Positions 46,419-57,694 of a stretch of DNA of 64,000 bases are shown one piece after another. The notes below the pieces were generated by a model, which saw only the letters and a list, made by a program, of their open reading frames with translations, had not been told where the DNA came from and did no database searches. The stretch lies in contig NC_058339.1 of assembly GCF_905475395.1 (NCBI RefSeq), positions 19,662,001 through 19,726,000 on the forward strand, written 5' to 3'. A program made the translations under genes and the position numbers. How positions within the stretch are numbered: the first letter of the stretch is position 1; each line of letters opens with the position of its first letter. The DNA is from Chrysoperla carnea (lineage: Eukaryota; Arthropoda; Insecta; Neuroptera; Chrysopidae).

Positions 46419-46945
46419 AAGCTCATGCTGAAATTTTTCGGGTGAAATACCATGTTTAATCAGTGTTGATTATACATATATACATGTCACACATATACAT
46501 AAGTGATATTCCCTTATAATACATACTGTTAAATTCGAGCCTAATTTGCGACCTCGCGGGTAAACAGTGATGTTTACGAAAAAATGTTTCAAACAAACGA
46601 TGTTTATTTTCTTATAATACATTTAAACTTTTGTTCTATCTCTAACGTTTTACAAGATGGGTCCTACGGACCCAGAACCCAATTGACCTATGTTGCTCAT
46701 TTACGAACTTGACCTAACTTTTTTCGTCCTGAGCACGCTATAAAAATACGAGACGGATAGACAGACAACCGGAAATGGACTAATTAGGTGATTTTATGAA
46801 CACCTATATAAAATTTTGTTCGTAGCATCAATATTTTTAAGCGTTACAATCTTAGGACTAAACTTAATATACCTTGATATATATTACATATATTCATGAT
46901 ATAAAAAGGTACTTCCATATGTAAGCTTTTAAGTGTAGCAAATAC
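46419..46945 (+). repeat. R6 element relic interrupted by R1
   Basis: 46419-46448 (AAGCTCATGCTGAAATTTTT, CGGGTGAAAT) and 46903-46939 (AAAAAGGTACTTCCATATGT, AAGCTTTTAAG) match consecutive parts of the left arm of the R6 element at 57251-57340. R1 lies between them. Confidence 0.55.
46449..46902 (-). mobile_element. R1 MITE copy (reverse orientation)
   Basis: Starts ACCATG and ends CATGATAT. It contains GTTTACGAAAAAATGTTTCA, GGTCCTACGGACCCA, TGTTGCTCATTTACGAACTT, GAAATGGACTAATTAGGTGA and TAAGCGTTACAATCTTAGGA, the reverse complement of the copy at 41017. About 454 bp. Confidence 0.8.
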
Positions 46946-47829
46946 TACCACCCCGTGCTATTACGGGCCCACAGACCCAAATGAATCAAAGTTTTTCTAG
47001 TTCGTTAGTTCCCTATATTGTTCTAATTTCGGCAACATTCCAGCCTGCAGCCTGGACATTGTATTGTATTAAGCACTGGGTATTATAAAGCTATTAGCAA
47101 ATTTTGACTTCCTTCTTTCAAATTAATTGCCAATTAAGACAAAAATTGTTTCCGTAATTTCACATATCCACTTTTTCTAATTTTAAGTGGTAAATCATGT
47201 AAAAATAAAAAAAATATATATGAATCGTGACGAAATGCATTAAATACATCAATAATTTTAATGTCATTACATTATCACTATACCTAAATAAAAACTTTCA
47301 TTTAAATCTAAAGAAATGAATCAAATCATAAATTATTTTGCATATCAAATCCACTGTCTAATCATTTTTTATATATAATTATTAATCATGTATTTAATAA
47401 AAGTGATTCAAATATCACTGCCCATTTTTAATCAACCGAGTAATTTTCTATTTTTTCAAATAGAAAATTACTCGTCGTACTCTACGAGTACGTAATCAAT
47501 TACCACCGAGACGATGCTATGGAGAAATCGTGAGACAAGCAGGGTACATAGAGACCTCGCAGAATTTTTATAAAAATATTGCAAAAATTACAACGAGCAC
47601 AAAACTGAAAAGATTGTAGTTTCCGAGATAAATGACCTAAAAGTTGAGGTTTAAGATTTGTATGCGAATATTTATACAGGGTATACCATTATAATCTATT
47701 ATGCAGAATTGCAGAAAAGTTGATCAAATATAGTCTGTTGATGGGGTTTAACCTCTATTTTTCAGACACTCGTCTATAACAGAGGCCACCCACATCATTA
47801 TTTTAAATCATTATTTATTTTAAGCTATA

Positions 47830-48020
47830 TCCAATTATACAAATTCATGTGGGTGGAGTCGGTTATTTCGTTTTTATCCAAGCGACGACCGTGTGATCAA
47901 TTTACCGCTCCATTAATTAAAATCGCCACTGCCTGCATTAGAACCCGCAACCTCCGAGACAGTAAACAAACGGTTAAAGGCGGTTGCGCCTCTACTCACT
48001 CGGCCACTGAGCCAGAGGGA
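47830..48020 (-). mobile_element. tRNA-derived SINE
   Basis: On the minus strand, from about 48015: TGGCTCAGTGGCCGAGTGAG (A-box-like), then about 60 bases on GGTTGCGGGTTCTAATGC (B-box-like), as in class II tRNAs of Ser/Leu type. An unrelated body follows, ending near the CCACCCACAT motif. The tRNA-like part lacks a foldable acceptor stem, so it is not a functional tRNA. The plus-strand 73-codon ORF across it is a by-product. Confidence 0.55.
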
Positions 48021-49824
48021 CATCATTATCTTGATTATAATCAAGTTCAATGTTTAAATCAGATATAGGTGATCCCGTTAAACCAGACTACTTTTACCTG
48101 AAATATTGCTTTTGAAAAGTCAGAAATTTTTCAATCTAAGTTTTTTGCAAGTTATTAAGGCTAAAATGTGAAACTTGTTGAACAAAAGTAACAAACGATA
48201 ATTTTAAACATTTTTCAGCAGATGTTTAATGAATACAAACTTTTGAATCACCTCAATTATACTACAAACTACAAAAATATTATAGTTGTTGAAGTCGATC
48301 TATCATTTTTTAAACAAAAACTAAATGTAATGTACGAGACAATCATTTTAAATATAATTATCACATTAGCGGCGCGTATTATATCTAAAGATATTAGTTT
48401 ATAACAAGCATTACAGTTATATTTATTGATTATTGAATAATTCTTAAAACTATCTATTAACAATTTTTTTTTGTAAAGGAAGTCAAGTCACTGATTGAGT
48501 TTTTGTTTCGTTTTTAAGATATATTACATTTTGAACAATGATAATTCCAGGTTCGTATTATCTTTATTTTTAAACTCGAACTACCTAATTATTTGAGTGA
48601 GCTTAGACCAGATTTTAGGTATGGTATGGTAGTAAGAATTTAGTTACACCGGAGATTTTAATGCATGTGGCTGTATCGAAAGATTTAAAAAAAATTTGCA
48701 AATTTAGTGCTTATGTGCTTTTTGAAATAGGGGACATTTAAACGTAAGTTAAAAATTCAGTGATATCATTAAATTTCGTTGGGAAATCATTGTATCTATA
48801 TAATTACTACGTATAATCAAAATGGAAATAATCCAACCATCAATATTTAAGGTGATTGTAAACCTACAGTATTGTAAAAAAGTTTTGGTTTTTTGCACGG
48901 AACATACATATTAACCAAATACATGCTTTGTAGTCAAATAATGTGTTATTTTTAGTTTGACAATATTACGCAATTACAAAAATTTATAATATATTGTGTG
49001 CAAGTGCTGCTTATAAATTTGACAATATAGATATCGCTCTTCAATCATCAATACTCTAACTATAGTCGCCTCTGTTCATGAAATGATAGATCTTCGATGA
49101 ACTCATAAATCAAAATTTTGTTTTATATCATCGGCAAGCTTATTTTTTATGGTATTATCATAAACTACAAGATTGTCTAAATATTTTAGATTGTTTTTTT
49201 ATCACATTCTCTAGATTTTTTGATATTTTTTCATTCAACTTTGAACGATAAAATAATAATAAAAAGCTCGATGACCTAGGAATTTTTGTGATTTTTGGAA
49301 ACTTTGGTAATCAAAAAATGTATTTATAAAGTTTTATTGAAATCCCTAGTATTATTCAATCCTTGCATATCTCCTTAACTACAGGCGGTAATTTAGCGTC
49401 ATGCAGGATATCTTTTCCAATGAGCTATGAATTCTTAGTAATTAGTATGTTACTTAATGTTTCTTATTGTTGAGCAAATTACTCTATGTGGGTATATTTA
49501 GACAACGCACCTGATACGAGATTGACAATATTTTCTTTGTCCAGGGAATAATAATATTGCTATTATGATTATTCTTATTATTGAATATCGAATGTAGTAC
49601 AACTTGTTATTCGAATTCAGGGAAATCTATCGGTATTTAAGATTTCATAAACAAAGTAAATTTATAGTAAAACTACGGCACAAAATAAAAAATACTATTT
49701 AATTATACATTTATTGCTATCTATTCCACATAACAGTGAGTACGATATGACAGAGTAACTTTATTGTGGGATTGGCTATAAACTACCTATCATTGTTTAG
49801 TAAGGCGGAGATGAACTAAATGGC

Positions 49825-49970
49825 TATTTTTAACCCCCGAACTTATAAAAAGGGGTGTTTAACAGCCATGTGTGTGTTTCTGTGTGTTTGTCTGTCCGTC
49901 TGTCTTTTTTGGTTTCATTTGAAAGGTAATTTAAAGTTTTTCTATGTTTCAAGTGCGAGCTTAGGGTTAC
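49825..49970 (+). repeat. R7 dispersed repeat fragment
   Basis: TTTTTAACCCCCGAACTTAT, AAAAAGGGGTGTTTAACAGC, GTGTGTTTGTCTGTCCGTCT and CTATGTTTCAAGTGCGAGCT. The last phrase recurs in the VWC gene intron at 24050-24070, and the first part resembles 50283-50420. Confidence 0.55.
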
Positions 49971-50282
49971 ATACTCGAAAAACTGAAAAATTGACGATGA
50001 TTTTCAAATTCAATTCAGTTTGGAAAAGGCATGACATTAAATTTTAACATATAAATAATTCCTATGGAAATGAATGGTCAAATAAACCTGGCTCAATTCA
50101 TTTCAAAAAGTGAAATGGTAAAATAATTAGGTAATTCAAAACAATAATTCAAAAGAACAAGGTCAACTCAAATATTTCAATTTCAATTAAAATATTTCCA
50201 AAAATTTGTCACAAAAAATGATAGCTCTCTAAGTATCCTTTTCATCTCATCTGATGCCCTTGACCATCACTTTGATATTGAT

Positions 50283-50420
50283 TTAAGAAGGAGTGTTATA
50301 AGTTTAAAGTGTTTATCTGTGTGTCTGTGTGTTTCTCAGTGGCATCGTAGCCCCTAAACGGTCGAAGCGACTTGATTGAGAACATTTTAAGTTTCCAAAA
50401 ATCGATGGATATTTAATTTC
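50283..50420 (+). repeat. R7 dispersed repeat fragment, second copy
   Basis: GAAGGAGTGTTATAAGTTTA, GTGTGTCTGTGTGTTTCTCA and GTGGCATCGTAGCCCCTAAA CGG. Same layout as 49825-49970. Confidence 0.5.
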
Positions 50421-51973
50421 AAACATTGGGTACTTTCATTTTTTACGAACATCGTATTCTTACAATGCCGCTATGCCGGTACAGAAAATACAAATTATCT
50501 TCTTGAATTGATAATAAAAAAATTACGATTCAATTGAGGGGGGATCATAGTAATGGCTACGGTAGGCTACATGGACAGGGGTTTCAAAAAGGCTGCAATT
50601 GAGCCTCGTAGTTTATAGACGGCATGAACCCGTAACATGTGATTCGCACGATTAGGTCAAGTTATTACGAATAGATAACAATATCGCTTGATTATAAATA
50701 ATTGATGTATCACATCATACGGCGATAGATATATTGATATTGCATTATTATGATGATAAATGTTTACCAACTTCCAGTTTTATGTTCATACTTTTTTATT
50801 TCTTATTCCTCCACATACGTATAAGATACCGTTGCATGCAAAAGTTTCTCTTTTTCAAATTTTTACAATCGAACAATACTTAATTCATTCGTTTTTCGAA
50901 AAATTGTTCAATACAAAATCTGTAAGAATTTTTCTAAGGAACCATTATTATTTGAAATATTTTTTCAAATTAAAATGAATTTGGAATAAATGACGAATAA
51001 AAATTTAAGAATTGTATCAGCACTTTTGTATGTAATAGTAGTTGTAATTTTTTTTTGTTTCATTTAGTAACTAGTGACTATTAATTATTATTATACAATT
51101 ATTTGCTTTATCGCATGTTAACTCAATTTCATTTGAATCATCAAATGTCTCATTTATATAAAAACTAGTTTTTTTTTTTAAATATATTTATTATCTTATT
51201 ATGTTCACAATTATACATAATATTTTATACTTTTATTATTTATTATATTATATTTATTTATTATAAAGTTAGATGTGTTTTTTTTAAATGAAAGCAAAGA
51301 TTTAATAACTCTATGAAAGTAAATTATATTTTCACTTGGGAACTAAACCCTCAATTTTTTTTTATTGTATTTTAAAACGATAATTTTACCGAATATATTA
51401 ATAAAATATCAAAGATCAAAATACTTTTATCAAGTTAATTCACATTAATTTAACTATATTAAGGTAAATTTAGTTTCTATCGAGTTATACCATGCAATGT
51501 CGTATTATTTTTGCTGTTTGGTTTAAAACGTGGTGACTAAATTAAGTAACTAATTCTAAAATATCAACGTTTAAATAACTGAAGACCAAAGAAATAATGC
51601 TAATATCATATTTTCACTAAATTAATTTGTTCGAGCTTTTCGATATCTCTAGCCATCTCTGACGCTATGCAAAATATAAAGAATCGGCCCTATTTGTCAA
51701 TTTGTAGAAGGTTGAGTTTAAAGTTCTGATTGCGGTTAAGTACCTTAAAAAATGTGACCCATTACTCTGCATGACTATGCAAAATTTTAAATGAATATTC
51801 CTATAATAATTAACAAAAATATGAGGGTGTCTTCATCTTAAATGCGACATACTGTATATAGAAAAGATGAAAATTTGTAGGTAGCTTCAACTAGTGTGCC
51901 TTATGAAAAATTTTGAAACGATACAAAAGTTTTCTAGAAAATACTTTTTTTATATAATCTTTTAAGATTTTTT

Positions 51974-52122
51974 GGACTCTTTAGGGGAGTGCGAAAATAC
52001 GCTTTGCAAGCAAGAAAAAGTTGTGCTACCTGCGTAATACGTAAAAGTTCCTAATTTTGCATTTATTTTAAACGTTAAAAACTTAAAAAACGTAGTTTCA
52101 CACTCCCCTAAGGGGTCTAAAT
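51974..52122. repeat. Fold-back repeat with 28-bp arms
   Basis: GGACTCTTTAGGGGAGTGCG, AAAATACG (51974-52001) is the imperfect reverse complement of 52095-52122 (CACTCCCCTAAGGGGTCT). The arms are GC-richer than the surroundings. The loop is about 93 bp. Confidence 0.65.
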
Positions 52123-53162
52123 AACATACCAAAGAAGCAGCTTACTATCGCACTTTGCGATTTTAATGAAGAATATGACCGAAGAATTCGTCTCAAATTT
52201 TTGTGAATTTTTTATATAAAACATAGTTTCTCATACATAAATTTGTATTATAGTTCAATTTGTAATTTCAGAGGGTGGTATTTTATTAATGAATGGATCT
52301 TAAAAAATTTTATCAACAAAAGTTCGTTGATACCTTGTTGCTTTCAATTGAAGAAATGGGGAACTGGAATCTCTTTTATGTTTAAAATCATTTTTTTAAT
52401 TCACAAAAAATTCAAAATAACCGTAGATATTTGATCATGTTTGGAAAATATAAGAATTTTTAAGCAACAAAAACAGTAAACAATACTAATTAAATTCACA
52501 CTTCACAATTTAAATCACTTAAATAATGTATAATTTTTTCAATTTTTGGCAATCCCCGTTATATAAAGTTGTGTTTGTTAAATTTATATTTTATTTCCCA
52601 CAAATCTGGTTAAAAATACAATACAAGACGCGTTATAATACTATTATCACGACTGGGAAATCTTTTTTTAAAACATATTAATTATCATTATTGTTGTAAC
52701 AATATTTTCAAAAAAATAATAAAGAAAGAAATCATAATTATTAATTATTAATTATAATTTACAGTAGTTATTTTTTAAAAAAACATTTATTTATGTTAAA
52801 GGAAGCAATTTACAATGAACATTAGGTATATTATATACATATTTAAAATATTTGCATAAATAATTGAATAATAAAAAATGTTTATTTTTAATAGAAATGA
52901 AACAAATTATAATAAAAATTGATACATAAATAGACAATCGGATTGATCATGAAAGTTATGTCAAGGATCAGTGTTAATGACTTTTTCATCAGTACCTACT
53001 TTCTTCAGTCAATATTTACATTCTTTTCTCCCGGAAATACAACAGTGTTATTGTCTCTATTCTTTTTTTTCTGAAAATTGAATTTTTCTGAATATAATGA
53101 ACGATTTTCACGCGATCATTTTTCCAAGAATGAAAAAGGTACTCGACTATTTTGAACTTTTA

Positions 53163-53562
53163 AACTACCATTCAAACGGAAGCCTGCATTTTTCAAATTT
53201 TGACATAAATCGGAAGTATACATAGTTAAAAAATATTGAATTCAATTAAGGGAGTAGAAAAAAGTAAAAAAACTACCCCCAACATCAATTTTTTGAAAAT
53301 ATGTAGAAAAGATACGAAGATATAGAAAAAGTTTTAAATAAAAAATGTAGATATAAAAATTTTCTATAAAATCATTTCAGATCACTTTTGACGTATTTGC
53401 AATAAAAACCGAGGGTTATTTGCAATAAAAGGGGGTCCCCCTTTGTGAGTAAAGCGATAAATAATTTTAAAAAAAATTATTCTGAGCTATAAATTAGATT
53501 TCTATATTGAAAATATCTCGGTTTCTATTGCAAATACGTCAAGAGTGATCAGAAATGATATT
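53163..53562 (+). repeat. R4 dispersed repeat, copy 2, within a fold-back
   Basis: 53163-53405 matches 13158-13420. Its distal part, 53365-53417 (ATCATTTCAGATCACTTTTG, ACGTATTTGCAATA), is also the left arm of an inverted repeat whose right arm is 53515-53562. The loop contains the perfect palindrome AAAGGGGGTCCCCCTTT at 53428-53444. Confidence 0.75.
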
Positions 53563-55639
53563 ATGGAATTCAAAATTTTTTAATTATTGTACTTCAAATT
53601 TTTTGCATATTGACAGTGACTTACACAATTAATTTTATGTTTGTTTTAAAAATTTCAAGTGCGTACCTCTATGTAACCTAGCACCTGGTAGGCACGTACT
53701 TACTTTGCCTTATGGAGGATAATCCCTCTGTTCCCAAGAAATAATTACAAAATCCTTTTCATAAATAGAAATTGAAAGGTCATATTCGTAAATTAACTAA
53801 TTTTACATTTTTACGGAATTAATGAGAACTTGTTTCGCAAGAAAATCATTTGATAACTTTGTCTAGACGTGAAAATTGCAAGTATAATTAATATTTTGAA
53901 AAGTTATTACTTAAACATAGAGACTTATTTACAATTTTTATTTTGAATATTTTAATAAATTTTGAATAAAAAATCAAAACCCCTTTAATAATAAAATGAA
54001 AATATATTTTCAGTCACCTATCAAAAAAGAAAAAAAAATTAATGAGTTCGTTAACCTAGTAACTAGTAAGTGTTGAATGGACCTCGAGGTATCAATACAT
54101 TAATACTTAATAATTGCTATATTAGTCAAAATATGCAAACATCGGTATAGTAGTGAACAAGCAATGAACTTGAATAAATTAAATTTTTTTTTTATTAAAA
54201 TTTATGTCATATTCATAAAATATATTTAAAATTTATGTATAGCTAGAGTTCCAAAAAATGATCCTATCCCAAACCATTAAAGATTGTATATGTTCTTTAT
54301 ATAGACTCATATAATAATAATAATATTGGTGTTGGTGAAAAGCACATGCAAAAATGTCTCCACTATGAAGAAAAATATTCGCATCTGGTATAAGCTCCGG
54401 TTTAAGACAAATCTGCGAATCAAAAGTTTGAGGGATACATAATGAGATACATATGGTTGCTATACTCATCCTTCTCTATTCTTTTGCTCCTTTCCATCAA
54501 ATGAACGATGGGGGATCTAAAAAAACTTGACACTCGACAGAGGCATTCACAAACTCATGACCATGTACCCTCGTGTTACCACGTCAAAACATTCTTGATC
54601 TCTTGTGTTTGATTCTACTTATCGTGATCTCGATGATAATTTGGCTTTTATCTCCGAATCTGGAAAAAGGCTTAAATACGCTATCACTTTAAAGATCATT
54701 GTAGTCGCGATCACCAAGATATATTTTAGCGTAATCTCTGGTAAAGCTCCTGATGATATCCTTGTTTATCTCAAGTTTTCTTTTCTTCAGTCAGCAGAAT
54801 TTCCGAAACAGAAGACTTTGTCCTCACTGCTGTTACAGCTACTAATATTAACTACCAAAAAAAAAAAAAAAACGTAAGGAACGAAGCGGTGTCCACCAAT
54901 GTGCAGAGCATGCAAATCTCAGTCGGTGAGAATGATGTACCTCATTTCGACATACCCTTCAGTTGTCTCGATCATCTACATACATCGACATAACATCGGC
55001 CGCTGTGTGCTGTAATATTTCCGGAGACACAAGTATAATGGTGGTATATGCCATCGGGCTGTGTACATCCGCATAAATGACCAGTTCGAAAGAATAGCAA
55101 AAACGAGCAAAGGATCTTAGCATCCCATAAGAATTACGATAGTTACACCTTGGTCAGTGGCCAGTAGCCAGGATGTAGTAGTTGAGAAAGAAAATATAAT
55201 AGAATCGTGAATACTCAACTCGAAAAAATCGTGTTAATATACATTTACAGAAGCTTTGGTGGTTACATTTGTCGACTTTTTATTTCGTAGACTACTTTAT
55301 TGTCGTTTTTCTTGGACATTTTGAAATGCAAGAATATAATTCAATTCCAAAATAGATTATATAACGCTACCTTCTGCTACATCTAGCCATACATACTTGA
55401 ATCAAAAGTTGTGAAACAGGATTTTAATTTTAGTAATTACAATCAACACTATATTCATCATCTGATAGTTTATAGGCAATATACAAAACTTTTCTGTAAT
55501 AATATTGCTTATATGTTTTACATATTGTATATTTTAGGTACATGAATATTATTGTTAAAAATACTACTTTTTAAAGTAATCGTTTTTAAGTAATAGTTTT
55601 TCTAGAAATAAAAATTTTTATTATTAGTGATGAATTGCA

Positions 55640-56109
55640 TACCGCATTTAGATCGATTTTATTCCGTATCTCAAAAACTATTCGACTAGTCAACAAATGC
55701 ACCCGATTTTTGTACATTTTGGGTCAAAATTACATTACATACTGAGTTTAATCGAAATTGGAGATTGAAAAATTTTCCGATTTTTTTCAATTTTTTTAAG
55801 GGGCCCCCTTTGAAAAATCGAGAAAAACGCAAAAGAAAATTTTGTTTCGGAATTTGATGAAACTCGGTGAGTGGGATAATTTTGATCCAAAAAGTATAAA
55901 AATCAGGTTAATTTAATGTTTGGACCTATAGAAAGTTACATTGTCAGGGAGTATCATGGGCAAAAACTTCATTTTCAAAAGAGTTCCTCATCGAAAAATT
56001 CAAATCCATAAAATTGTGAATAAAAGAGAGGGTAAGTGAGGGCTATAACGTGGTAGTTTTTGTTTTAAAAAGTAGAAATTTCCCAGCAAAGCGGGCGGGT
56101 ATCTGCTAG
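55640..56109 (+). mobile_element. R2 element with intact Helitron-like 3' end
   Basis: One R2 unit from about 55648 is followed by the family tail (TATAGAAAGTTACATTGTCA, GAGTATCATGGGCAAAAA, GTGAGGGCTATAACGT) and the terminus CCCAGCAAAGCGGGCGGGTA, TCTGCTAG before T. A short GC-rich hairpin ahead of CTAG|T is the Helitron 3' signature. Confidence 0.7.
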
Positions 56110-57252
56110 TTTTTAACATAAAATTTCAATACCAATAAATTTGTTTTGAATTGAATAATTTTTAAACAAAGATATCAAATTACTCACTTCATTATTATTC
56201 ATAACCATATGATTAAAATTTTTCTCTGCTTGTAATAAATATTAGGTATGTACATATAAATAATGCTTGCCGTAAAATAAATATTCAAATATTATTTATA
56301 TTGAAGTAAATGTATCAAAATATACGTGCACATTAGTGATGTGTCGAATATCCGTATGTGCAGAAATCTGGAGAACATTCCAATAAATCCGGAGAATTAC
56401 CACCGGAAAAAAAGCTAATTACTTAAAGCTATAGAGTATTTTTACCTTTACATCGAATAGTAACACTAGCATAAGGTGTTCTGCTATTAACGACTACTTT
56501 TTTAGGGGTTTACAAAAGTAATGGAATGGGAGAAGGGTTCGGAAAATTGAAAGCTGGAGAATATCAATAGAAAGTATTGATTTAAACCATATTACGGGCT
56601 TGACTTATTCTATACAATTATATAAGTAATATTTGTTAAATGTTAGCCTAATTTTGTATAATATTTATGTTATAATAATGGCCCTTTCAAATTTAAATTA
56701 TCCAAATTTAAAAATAGCCTTACAATTAAGAATGCGTTCTTGACAACACTACAACAGCCTCTCTAATTTCTCTTCTTGAGATTCTTGCTATTCGTAGGAC
56801 TTATTTATTTATTTTTGTCTCCAAACTCTCTAGTAGTAAAATGAATCCATTGATCGACACCATGAATAGAACCTCTTATAAACTTATAAACAATTTTTTG
56901 TATGAGGCAAATAAACTCAAAGTTTGGGCATTTTTAACCCAAACAAACGGTGAAGGAAGGAGAGCCAATATAATCAAACACAAGGAGAAGAGGAAAAGGC
57001 CCAAAGAAGAAGAAACGATTCCTCTTCTTTACCCGGTTCATTGACTTACTTGATCTATCCACTCTTTGGCTCTCCCCAATTTGAAGTCCGTTGATGTCAA
57101 TGCACTCCTGTTGTTCTTAAACATCCTCAAATTGTTCATGTAGTAGCTAGAGATACAGCAATTTCTTTTTAGGTATCACAATGGATTTTTTGGTCTAAGT
57201 TTAACGGTTCTAAAGGCTGATAATTCGTACCTGCAGATCTAATAGATCATAA

Positions 57253-57694
57253 GCTCATGCTGAAATTTTTCAGGTGAAATTACCCACCAGAAATCCTGTC
57301 GAAAAAGATGATCCGATATGTAAAAGTAAGTTTAAGCACCATGGCGTTAGTATTGCAAGGTACAGGCGTACCCACTCTTTGTATGCGTAAAGAAATAAAT
57401 CCGATAAGTTAGGTATCGGAAGTTACAAAAAAACTTTTGTCGCCCGTCAATTTCTGAAGCCCTACTTGTTTATTTTTGTACGGCATTTATGTAATTCGCT
57501 TCGAATACTTATGCAGAGTAAGTATCCAGCAACGTCGTATATATTTGCTTGTGCAGGGATAAGATATACCAAGAGGTATGACCTGTACCGCGTAAAACAG
57601 AACCATGGTGCTTAAACTTACTTTTACATATAGGAGCATCTTTTTCTACATGTTTCCTGGTGGGTCATTTCATCCAAAAAAATTTCTGCATTGG
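57253..57694. mobile_element. R6 inverted-repeat element, 442 bp
   Basis: Left arm 57253-57345 (GTGAAATTACCCACCAGAAA, TGTAAAAGTAAGTTTAAGCA, CCATGG) and right arm 57599-57694 are reverse complements at about 85% by eye. The centre is about 250 bp with no long ORF. Copy-specific ends also appear at 46419. Confidence 0.75.

Noticed and set aside
47935-48014. Functional tRNA gene
   Set aside because: A and B boxes are recognisable, but I could not fold an acceptor stem or a standard anticodon arm.
47847-48068. 73-codon plus-strand ORF
   Set aside because: It overlaps the tRNA-derived SINE in antisense; the apparent protein is the translation of tRNA-like sequence.
54605-54960. Possible retroelement gag fragment with a zinc-knuckle-like stretch after an A run
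   Set aside because: The cysteine spacing needs several frameshifts to fit and there is no flanking reverse transcriptase. Too weak to annotate.
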